Origin: Anaerolineae bacterium
Lineage (GTDB): Bacteria > Chloroflexota > Anaerolineae > B4-G1 > SLSP01
Direction of reading: 5' to 3'
NCBI GenBank assembly: GCA_016934645.1
Contig: JAFGSL010000649.1
Location: 1-31,200, forward strand
DNA length: 31,200 bases
Under the pieces are notes generated by a model. It did not search any database and was not told the origin of the DNA. It saw only the letters and a program-made list of their open reading frames with translations. The position numbers and the translations under genes are program-made. Of the stretch, positions 15,755 to 24,114 are shown in pieces. The first letter of the stretch is position 1. Each line of letters opens with the position of its first letter.

Positions 15755-16456
15755 TTACCTCTGTGATTCTGGTGTTTCTATGACCAGCCGGTATCCCTGG
15801 CCGCGCTCGCTCACGATACGCTTGGGGTTGCGCGGGTCGGCTTCGATTTTCTGCCGCAGATACCAGATGTAGAGCTTGAGATAATCGCGCCGGTTGGAAT
15901 ACTCCGCCCCCCATACACGGCGAAGGAGAGTGTCGTGATTCACGGTCCGTCCGGAATCCTGGATGAGCGCCGAGAGCAGTTGGAATTCGGTCGGTGTCAG
16001 GCTGACCATGCGGTTATCCACCTTAACCTCGTGCGTGTCGAGATTGACCCAAAGGTTGCCGGTCTGAAAGATGGTCTGCTCGCCACGGGCGCGGCGCGCA
16101 CGCGACAGAGCAGCTTTGACTCGGGTCACCAGTTCCTTGTAGCCGAAGGGTTTGACGATGTAATCATCCGCGCCCAGACCCAGACCGTAAGCAATGTTGT
16201 GCTCGTCGCCCAGGGCCGTCAAGAAGAGCACCGGCACATCGGTAATGCGACGCAAGGCTTCGTAGACGTGCCACCCATCCATATCCGGCATAAGAATATC
16301 CAGCAACACGAGATCAGGATGTGTTTGCTGCGCCAGGGCGATACCACTTTCCCCATTACTGGCGGCTTTGACAGTATAGCCGGCACGCTCTAAAAGCAAT
16401 TGAACCAACTGCGCCAGGGCCTCATCGTCTTCGACTAACAAGATCATATCGTTCAT
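15755..16456 (-). CDS. OmpR/PhoB-family response regulator
   Basis: 233-residue two-component regulator. Receiver domain 1-115: acidic pair D10-D11, phosphoacceptor D53 (LVLLDILMPDMDG), T80 and K102 (VKPFG). C-terminal winged-helix domain about 130-230, with LTPTEFQLLSALIQDSGRTV and the recognition segment RRDYLKLYIWYLRQKIE, ending in GQGYRL as expected for OmpR/PhoB. It should bind DNA as a dimer when phosphorylated. No histidine kinase is adjacent; the gene instead runs into the NTPase gene. AAGGAGC at 16462-16468 sets the start and a promoter lies about 80 nt upstream. Confidence 0.94.
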   Translation of the reverse strand: MNDMILLVEDDEALAQLVQLLLERAGYTVKAASNGESGIALAQQTHPDLVLLDILMPDMDGWHVYEALRRITDVPVLFLTALGDEHNIAYGLGLGADDYIVKPFGYKELVTRVKAALSRARRARGEQTIFQTGNLWVNLDTHEVKVDNRMVSLTPTEFQLLSALIQDSGRTVNHDTLLRRVWGAEYSNRRDYLKLYIWYLRQKIEADPRNPKRIVSERGQGYRLVIETPESQR

Positions 16457-16535
16457 TGCATGCTCCTTGTAGTGCTTATAAAAATAGGAAACCCGCGTCC
16501 GGCAGGTAAAAATGCTACTTCAACACTTATCTCTA

Positions 16536-16563
16536 ATAATATGTTAGAATCGTTGTTTGTCAA
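16536..16563 (-). promoter_or_regulatory. Sigma-70 promoter of the response regulator-NTPase operon
   Basis: Minus strand: perfect TTGACA (16558-16563), a 16-bp spacer and TATTAT (16536-16541, five of six). The predicted start near 16529 leaves a leader of about 70 nt. It lies within the 188-nt gap after the SEDS-PBP stop, where no terminator was recognised, so read-through from mtnP-SEDS is also possible. Confidence 0.7.
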
Positions 16564-16644
16564 ACCAAAAGTAGCGATTGGGGTTAGAAATTGACCATGA
16601 TCACACCTGAGGTATGAAGTGCGTTGGTTTGGCTCAGCAGTTGA

Positions 16645-19305
16645 CTAGGGATTCACCGCCTGATTGAGCAACTGCTCCCCGATCTGTGCCGGTAGTTCAC
16701 GATTGGGCGCATTCTCGATCAAAACAGCCACGGCATAACGAGGTACCTGTGGCGAGTTCAGCCCAATGAACCACGTTTGCGTGCGATCGGAACCAGCCAA
16801 CGCCTCGCTGAGATGGCCCACAGCGCTGCCATATTCTGACCACAATTCGAGAATACGTGCAGCAATATCGGACGTTGTGACCTTGTTTGTAGATGTGGCC
16901 GGATCCACACACCCAGGTAACGATGCAGCGAGCAAATGCAATGGAGCACGCACACCAGCGTTGCCGACGATCGCTGCGACACTCACCATATGCAACGGCG
17001 TGACCAACAGATCGCCCTGCCCGATAGCTTCACGGGTAGCATCGGCGGAAGTAGCTTCCCACGGTGCGGCGACAGTGGAGATCTCCAGAGCTGGTGCATC
17101 GGTCAACCCCCACGCGGCAAAGCTCTTTGCCAATAGCGAGATCCCTAGCTGCTCCCCCAAAACAGCGAAAGGGGCCGGGCATCCGGCGCTCAGAGCTACT
17201 TGCCAGGTGTTAGCCAGCGGCGTCTTGGCACAGGTAAAGTTTTCGCCGTTGACTTGTACATACGCACTGAGAGGTTTATCAGGTTCAGGAAGCTCGCCCT
17301 CTTGCAATGCTGCCGCCAGTATCACCGTCTGTAACACCGCCCCAGGCTGTGCCAAGCTCTGTGTGGCCCGGTTGAGCAACAGGGCATCGGGATCAGCGTA
17401 CAGGTTAGCCCAGTCAGCTTCAACAGTGGTCGGGTTGTAGGTCGGGCTGGAAGCCAACGCCAGGATCTCACCGGTACGCGTATCGACTAACACCGCTGCA
17501 CCTTGATAATCCTCCAGGAGATTCTGCGTCATCTGCTGAAGGCGCGCATCGAGCGTCAGACGCACGTCCCGGCCCACTGGAGATTGATGCAGCAATCCCA
17601 TCTCGAAATCCAGCCAGGGCGTACGGTCGACATCACCGCGCAACCGGGCATCGCACGCGTCCTCAATCCCGCTCACGCCGTATTGTAGCGTATTGTAGCC
17701 GATCACTGGCGCAGCTTCCGGCACAGGATAGAGGCGCGTCACATAACCAGCGTCATCGACAGTGATGTCAGCCAGCGTCACGCTGTTGCGGTCAAGGATA
17801 CGCCCACGTTGAATGCGAGATTCAGTCAGGATACGGCGCGGATTGGTCACGTAATCGCGCAATTCATCGGCGCGGAGCACCGTCCACACGCCCGTGATGA
17901 GCGCAACACTCCCAAACAAGCACAACAGCGCGTTCCCCAGACGTCCGACCGTCTGACGCAAAGGCATGCTTGTAGGCATAAGCGTGAGTGTGATCGGCTC
18001 CGGATGTGGGGCAGAAATGTTCAGCAACAGGCCTGTAGCGATGAAGACCGTGAGCAGCGATGAACCGCCGTAGCTAAGAAAGGGCAAGGTAACACCGGTA
18101 ATGGGGATGAGTTTGGCGTTTCCCCCCATAATAACCCACGTCTGGATGGCGAACAATGCCGCGATCCCGCCTGCCAGTAGCGACTCAAAGGGTGAACCGT
18201 TACCAGCAACGGACGCGCGTTGCGCCAGCAGAATGCCCCGGTAGATCAACAGAGCAAACAACAGCAACAAGGCTATCCCGCCAACCAGCCCGAACTCTTC
18301 CACGAGGGCAGCGTAGACGAAGTCGGTATGAACGGCGGGAATGAGCGTGGGCAAACCCTGCCCAAGCCCTTGACCTATCAATCCGCCATCGGCGAGGGCG
18401 TAGAGCGACTGTAAAATCTGGAAAGCACGGTCGGCCTGTCCCGGTGCCCAGGGATCAAGCCAGATACTTACCCGCAGTGCGACGCGAGCCGAAAGCCAAT
18501 ATCCCACGAGAGCTACCGGAACGAACAGCAACAAGCTGACGACAACGTGCCAGCCCTTGCCCCACGCCAGGTAAAGCATTGCGACAAACGTAAGGTAAAA
18601 GAGCAGCGCGGCCCCCAGGTCCTGCTGCCATCCCAGCAACAACAGCGCCAATCCCACCATCGTCGCCATGGGGCCGAGGGTTGCCATCCACAGTGCCTTG
18701 CCGCCATCCTGCCGCTGCAAAAGATCGCGCCGGTCTGAGAGGTAGGACGCCAAATAGATCACCAGGAGCAGCTTGAGCAGTTCCGAGGGCTGAAAGTAAA
18801 CGCCAAACGCACCCAACCACAACTCCTGGCCGTATCCCGAAGGGTTCACGCCAAAGAAGAGCGTGGCCGCGAGCAACAACAATCCTGCAGCAAGGAGCGT
18901 ATAACGGTAACGCCGCAGCAGACGGGGCAAGGTAGGGATCAAGGCCGCAGCACACAGCGCACCGCAACTGATACCGAGCCAGAGGATTTGCCGCGGCAGA
19001 AAAGATGGGGCCATGCGTGCCAACAAAAGAAGTCCCCATCCAGTGAGCAGACTGGCAAGCGGTATCAGAAAGGGGTCCGCACCAGGGAGTTTGCGGCGCA
19101 ACAGTACGTAGGTCGCCCCCCAGATGCTCATCCATCCCACAACCAGCGCGGCCAAGCGTTGAAGGGTGAGTGACGATGTCGGCGCGGCGAAGTAAAGCGT
19201 CGCCGCGCCGATGAAAACAAAACACACAGGGATGGCGACTAACAAATTCTCGGGACTGATGATCGTAGGCAGTCGCCAACGCCCGCGAATAGGCTGAGTA
19301 CCCAT
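16645..19305 (-). CDS. SEDS (FtsW/RodA) glycosyltransferase fused to a degenerate PBP transpeptidase domain
   Basis: 886-residue fusion. Residues 1-430 are a multi-span SEDS polymerase with family marks FQPSELLKLLLV (171-182), QQDLGAALLF (227-236), HTDFVYAALVEEFG (326-339) and ITGVTLPFLSYGGSSLL (402-418). A linker and further membrane helix (about 455-475) lead to a class-B PBP part (about 490-886) with RGRILDRN, the dimerisation region, and GQGDLLVTPLHMVSVAA. The transpeptidase motifs are lost: the SxxK position reads A656-V-L-Q659 in QPGAVLQT, SxN reads S706-A-G708, and KTG-T is replaced by G-S-D-R-T before WFIGL. So the SEDS half should polymerise glycan while the PBP half cannot acylate and may act as an activator or scaffold. 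The ATG abuts the mtnP TAA. Confidence 0.9.
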   Translation of the reverse strand: MGTQPIRGRWRLPTIISPENLLVAIPVCFVFIGAATLYFAAPTSSLTLQRLAALVVGWMSIWGATYVLLRRKLPGADPFLIPLASLLTGWGLLLLARMAPSFLPRQILWLGISCGALCAAALIPTLPRLLRRYRYTLLAAGLLLLAATLFFGVNPSGYGQELWLGAFGVYFQPSELLKLLLVIYLASYLSDRRDLLQRQDGGKALWMATLGPMATMVGLALLLLGWQQDLGAALLFYLTFVAMLYLAWGKGWHVVVSLLLFVPVALVGYWLSARVALRVSIWLDPWAPGQADRAFQILQSLYALADGGLIGQGLGQGLPTLIPAVHTDFVYAALVEEFGLVGGIALLLLFALLIYRGILLAQRASVAGNGSPFESLLAGGIAALFAIQTWVIMGGNAKLIPITGVTLPFLSYGGSSLLTVFIATGLLLNISAPHPEPITLTLMPTSMPLRQTVGRLGNALLCLFGSVALITGVWTVLRADELRDYVTNPRRILTESRIQRGRILDRNSVTLADITVDDAGYVTRLYPVPEAAPVIGYNTLQYGVSGIEDACDARLRGDVDRTPWLDFEMGLLHQSPVGRDVRLTLDARLQQMTQNLLEDYQGAAVLVDTRTGEILALASSPTYNPTTVEADWANLYADPDALLLNRATQSLAQPGAVLQTVILAAALQEGELPEPDKPLSAYVQVNGENFTCAKTPLANTWQVALSAGCPAPFAVLGEQLGISLLAKSFAAWGLTDAPALEISTVAAPWEATSADATREAIGQGDLLVTPLHMVSVAAIVGNAGVRAPLHLLAASLPGCVDPATSTNKVTTSDIAARILELWSEYGSAVGHLSEALAGSDRTQTWFIGLNSPQVPRYAVAVLIENAPNRELPAQIGEQLLNQAVNP

Positions 19306-20178
19306 TTAGTCCAGGCGTGCCCCCACTAACAAGCGTCGTTTGTCCAAGGTTGCCGTTGGAACGTGATCGGGCGTGGTGATCAGAGCTGTGTCCAAAGCCC
19401 TCGCGCACGCACATTCCGTGAGTGTCCCAACCAAGCGTGGAACCAACAACCGGAGTGCTTGCTGCGCCAGTCCGACATTGTGTTGCAGAACCTGTATTAC
19501 CATCTCCACAGTGACAGGTTCTTCACTCTCGTGCCAGACATCATAATCCGTGATGTGCGCCATCGTCGCATAGCATATACCGGCTTCGCGGGCCAGGAAC
19601 GCTTCCGGAGAAGCCGTCATTCCGATGATGTCCATCCCCCATTGGCGGTAGACAAGGCTCTCGCCCTTGGTGCTGAAGCGTGGGCCTTCGATGGTAACAA
19701 AGGTTCCACCGCGATGCACAGTCCCGCCGGCAGCGACCACGGCATCGAACAACAGCGCGGAAAGCGCCAGGCAGAATGGCTCCGCCACCGAGATATGGGC
19801 GACCAATCCCTCACCAAAAAATGAACTAGTACGATTCTTGGTGAAATCGAACAATTGATCCGGCACAACGATATCGCCAGGATGCAAATGCTCGCGCAGC
19901 GAACCGCACGCAGAGATACTGATGATCTTCTCTACACCGAGTTGCTTTAGCGCGTAGATGTTGGCGCGATACGGGACCTCAGTTGGCGTGTGGACGTGCC
20001 CGCGTCCGTGGCGAGGCAGGAAAACCACCGGCACACCTTCGATGCGCCCGGCAACGAGTACGTCACTAGGATCGCCAAACGGCGTGGTGACGCGAATCTC
20101 GTGGATGTCTTCCAGACCCTCCATCTGATACAGTCCCGAACCGCCAATGACACCGATACGAATAGGATCATGGTTCAT
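19306..20178 (-). CDS. mtnP: S-methyl-5'-thioadenosine phosphorylase
   Basis: 290-residue purine nucleoside phosphorylase of the MTAP type, cleaving 5'-methylthioadenosine with phosphate to adenine and 5-methylthioribose-1-phosphate (methionine salvage, polyamine by-product). Motifs: GGSGLY (12-17), PRHGRGHVHTPTEVPYRAN (55-73), TIEGPRFSTKGES and the purine-binding ITDYDVW with D211 and D213, the Asp pair typical of 6-aminopurine preference. The C-terminus (about 255-290) is longer than the core. GAGGAGT at 20186-20192 sets the start. Its stop codon TAA directly touches the ATG of the SEDS-PBP gene, so both form one operon, though no functional link is known. Confidence 0.94.
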   Translation of the reverse strand: MNHDPIRIGVIGGSGLYQMEGLEDIHEIRVTTPFGDPSDVLVAGRIEGVPVVFLPRHGRGHVHTPTEVPYRANIYALKQLGVEKIISISACGSLREHLHPGDIVVPDQLFDFTKNRTSSFFGEGLVAHISVAEPFCLALSALLFDAVVAAGGTVHRGGTFVTIEGPRFSTKGESLVYRQWGMDIIGMTASPEAFLAREAGICYATMAHITDYDVWHESEEPVTVEMVIQVLQHNVGLAQQALRLLVPRLVGTLTECACARALDTALITTPDHVPTATLDKRRLLVGARLD

Positions 20179-20204
20179 AACGTTTACTCCTCAAGAATGG
20201 TTAA

Positions 20205-20286
20205 TAGGGATTGGTGATCAGGAATTAGGTGTTGGGAACTTGGCGAATGCAATCCGCAATTCCCAATCCCCAGTCACCAATCCCTA
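20205..20286. repeat. Wordy inverted repeat upstream of mtnP
   Basis: A perfect 13-bp pair (20205-20217 / 20274-20286, arm TAGGGATTGGTGA) encloses a second pair GGAATT (20221-20226 / 20258-20263). Both arms are made of variants of GGGATTGG/GGTGAT words, and a further ATCACCA follows the right arm, so several registers of pairing are possible. It fills most of the gap between the Cys-rich gene and mtnP. No promoter could be picked out inside it. Confidence 0.75.
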
Positions 20287-20297
20287 ATCACCAAACA

Positions 20298-20639
20298 CTA
20301 TTCTGGGCCGACGACGAACGTCAAGGGTTCATGGCACAATCCACAACCGCGATATGGATCTTCGACTACTGTGCCGCTGCGCGTGCAGGTAGCCCAGATA
20401 TGCATACGGCGGATCTCCCAAAAGCGCCATCCGCCCCCACCCACACGGGCGTGCAGGATCATATTTGCACAGCCGTTGGCGCGATGAATGTCTGGGGCGA
20501 TGCAGTGCCGGCACAACGCCGACGTCCAACGCTTTGCGTCGGGCTTTTCATCCAACAAATGGCAGCGCTCTTTAGCGGCTGCGCGGCGATAGTAACCGCC
20601 GTCGTAGTAGGGGCACTCCCTCCCATCAGGTACGCGCAT
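20298..20639 (-). CDS. Small Cys-rich protein of unknown function
   Basis: 113-residue protein with eight Cys: C9, C26, C43, C46, C57, C85, C99 and C102, including two CxxC pairs (LCRHC and GCGLC), and conserved-looking His (H27, H45, H103). The pattern suggests a zinc-binding fold, less likely an Fe-S cluster. No signal peptide or membrane helix. I do not recognise a named family. It begins 17 nt after the stop of the 172-residue gene on the same strand, so the two probably form an operon. The plus-strand frame over the same bases is rejected because it lacks any such pattern. Confidence 0.6.
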   Translation of the reverse strand: MRVPDGRECPYYDGGYYRRAAAKERCHLLDEKPDAKRWTSALCRHCIAPDIHRANGCANMILHARVGGGGWRFWEIRRMHIWATCTRSGTVVEDPYRGCGLCHEPLTFVVGPE

Positions 20640-20656
20640 CGTAAAACCGGCCCTGC

Positions 20657-21175
20657 TCAGCCCTCGATATAACTTTGCAGAATGTAACGGTTGATGTAGA
20701 CCAAAGACGATTGCGCAGGCAGTTGGCTTGAGCTATCGGCGAGGTAATAGACATCAGTATCAACTATGGGAACAAAGATACCCTTCCAGAAATCCAGGAA
20801 GTTATGAATTTTCGCCTCGCTGAGAAACGGGGCCTTCCCGTGGATGATAGCAAGCGGCAAGTGCAAGATCAGCGTCTCAGTCCTCGGCGCAGCGCGGAAT
20901 TCCTCCAGAGATGTCTCGTGGATGAACATCAAAAATTGGGTGCGTTCACGAGCTATGATGATCGATGGAGCGTGGCTTGAGGGTAGACCCGAGAAGGACC
21001 ACGGCGCAATGTGCGGATCGTCAACACGAATGAAGTCCATCCCATCCTGGTTGATATAGTTATGGGGATTGCCCATCGTCTCCATCTCACCAGTGACCCA
21101 GAGCAAATCAGTGGCAATGTGAACTTCATGTTTCTGAAGCGGTGAACCCATCTCTCCTGTTCCTAAAAGTCCCAT
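20657..21175 (-). CDS. Hypothetical protein, operon partner of the Cys-rich protein
   Basis: 172-residue protein without a recognised family. It seems a soluble beta-rich protein: alternating strands such as HEVHIATDLLWVTGEM, APSIIIARERTQFLMFIH, TETLILHLPLAIIHGK, then a helix-strand segment FLDFWKGIFVPIVDTDVYYL. No signal peptide, membrane helix or catalytic motif is evident; the overall style fits the small DUF6812-like proteins of Chloroflexota, a weak impression only. AGGAGGA at 21179-21185 gives a firm start. It is followed after 17 nt by the Cys-rich gene. Confidence 0.7.
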   Translation of the reverse strand: MGLLGTGEMGSPLQKHEVHIATDLLWVTGEMETMGNPHNYINQDGMDFIRVDDPHIAPWSFSGLPSSHAPSIIIARERTQFLMFIHETSLEEFRAAPRTETLILHLPLAIIHGKAPFLSEAKIHNFLDFWKGIFVPIVDTDVYYLADSSSQLPAQSSLVYINRYILQSYIEG

Positions 21176-21213
21176 GGTTCCTCCTAAAAGACAGTTACAA
21201 TACAGGTTAAGTA

Positions 21214-21242
21214 TCTATCCGAGAATTCACCATACGGATAGA
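21214..21242. promoter_or_regulatory. Inverted repeat upstream of the hypothetical operon
   Basis: TCTATCCG (21214-21221) pairs perfectly with 21235-21242 over a 13-nt loop. It lies 39 nt upstream of the 172-residue gene, in the 149-nt gap behind ligA, where an operator or a leader hairpin would be expected. No convincing promoter could be aligned around it. Confidence 0.35.
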
Positions 21243-21324
21243 GTCTAAATGTTCAACACGACCTATGTTAATGATACTCGCAACGGGAAAAGGACGCAAG
21301 TGCTCTTGAAGCGCAAGTATACTA

Positions 21325-23376
<2,052 letters not shown>

Positions 23377-23401
23377 TCAGGTATTTCCTTTCTGAAAGGA
23401 C

Positions 23402-23458
23402 GGACAGGATTTTCGGGATGATAACGTTACCGGACAGAAATTCAGAACAATCCTGTCC
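23402..23458. repeat. 'ACAGGAT'-type inverted repeat upstream of ligA
   Basis: GGACAGGATT (23402-23411) pairs perfectly with 23449-23458. The right side continues with further copies of the word (CATCCTGTAAATCTTGTC), and a self-complementary TAACGTTA sits in the loop. It fills the 120-nt gap between ligA and the SH3-like gene. Similar 'ACAGGAT' word palindromes are familiar from intergenic DNA of several bacterial phyla; their role is unknown. Confidence 0.7.
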
Positions 23459-23478
23459 ATCCTGTAAATCTTGTCAAA

Positions 23479-23946
23479 CTACGGTGCGATGACCAGGTAG
23501 TCAGCGGCGGCCCAGCCTTCACGCTGCGGATTGGCTTCATCGCGCAGGAACCACCACGTCAAATCATCGCCCTGCGCTGGACCGGCAGCGACGATAAAGA
23601 TCTCACCCTCGGCAGCGACGTCCAGACGTTCAGCGGAGGTGCTGGCGCTGGCACGGATGCTCAAACCTGCCGCGCCCGTTCCGCTGATCTGCACCCGCAC
23701 CCCTACCCCAATCTCCGTCGGCGGGATCAGCGGCGTAGGCGGCGGCGTAGGTGTCGGCGTAGACGTGGGCGTCGGTGTAGGTGATGCCGTCCAGATGATG
23801 GCCGTGGGGCGTGTGCCTGCTGGCGATGTCGATGGCTTGGAAAAGAGCCACATCCCTGTCAAGATAACGAGGAGAATACCGCCGATTAACAAGGCCAGGC
23901 ATCCCCATTGCCAAAAATTTGCTCGCGCACCCCCGTTCGTTGTCAC
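23479..23946 (-). CDS. Membrane-anchored SH3-like domain protein
   Basis: 155-residue surface protein. One membrane helix (about 13-35), a Thr/Pro-rich spacer (about 40-75, TPTPTSTPTPTPPPTP) and a C-terminal bacterial SH3-like domain (about 80-155) with VRVQISGTGAAGLSIRASASTSAERLDVAAEGEIF and a closing EGWAAADYLVI. Such domains bind peptidoglycan or surface peptides outside the cell. The start is GTG at 23946. A perfect TATAAT at 23953-23958 lies only seven bases upstream, which leaves no room for a ribosome-binding site, so the mRNA is probably leaderless. The gene is divergent from the VIT-VWA gene. Confidence 0.85.
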   Translation of the reverse strand: MTTNGGARANFWQWGCLALLIGGILLVILTGMWLFSKPSTSPAGTRPTAIIWTASPTPTPTSTPTPTPPPTPLIPPTEIGVGVRVQISGTGAAGLSIRASASTSAERLDVAAEGEIFIVAAGPAQGDDLTWWFLRDEANPQREGWAAADYLVIAP

Positions 23947-23952
23947 ATCCGT

Positions 23953-23980
23953 ATTATACTCTGGCTAACAGAAGGCACAA
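23953..23980 (-). promoter_or_regulatory. Putative promoter giving a leaderless mRNA
   Basis: Minus strand: TATAAT at 23953-23958 preceded after 16 bp by TTGTGC (23975-23980, weak -35). The expected start, about seven bases downstream, falls on the GTG start codon at 23946. Confidence 0.55.
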
Positions 23981-24029
23981 CCGCGCTTGGAACCTTCGTC
24001 CGCTGTGCAACGTCCTAAAGGAAGTAAGA

Positions 24030-24089
24030 AGTACGGAGTATGAAGTAGGGGGAGAAAACACACTTACTCCATACTTCCTACTCCGTACT
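24030..24089. repeat. Wordy inverted repeat upstream of the VIT-VWA gene
   Basis: AGTACGGAGTA (24030-24040) pairs with 24079-24089 and GAAGTA (24042-24047) with 24072-24077, one mismatch between, loop 24 nt. Both arms consist of GAAGTA/GGAGTA words; the left flank GAAGTAAG adds more. It ends 14 nt before the AGGAGG of the next gene. Confidence 0.7.
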
Positions 24090-24114
24090 CCAAAACGTAG
24101 ACTAGGAGGCAACA

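Noticed and set aside
16766..17440. 224-codon plus-strand frame opposite the PBP part
   Set aside because: Antisense shadow with no recognisable features; the PBP frame is continuous.
16645..17700. Pseudogene status of the PBP part
   Set aside because: The frame is uninterrupted to a normal C-terminus and other conserved blocks are intact, so loss of active-site residues looks selected or tolerated, not decay by frameshift.
18455..19414. 319-codon minus-strand frame overlapping the SEDS region
   Set aside because: Out-of-frame shadow of the SEDS-PBP gene; the true frame has the membrane-protein motifs.
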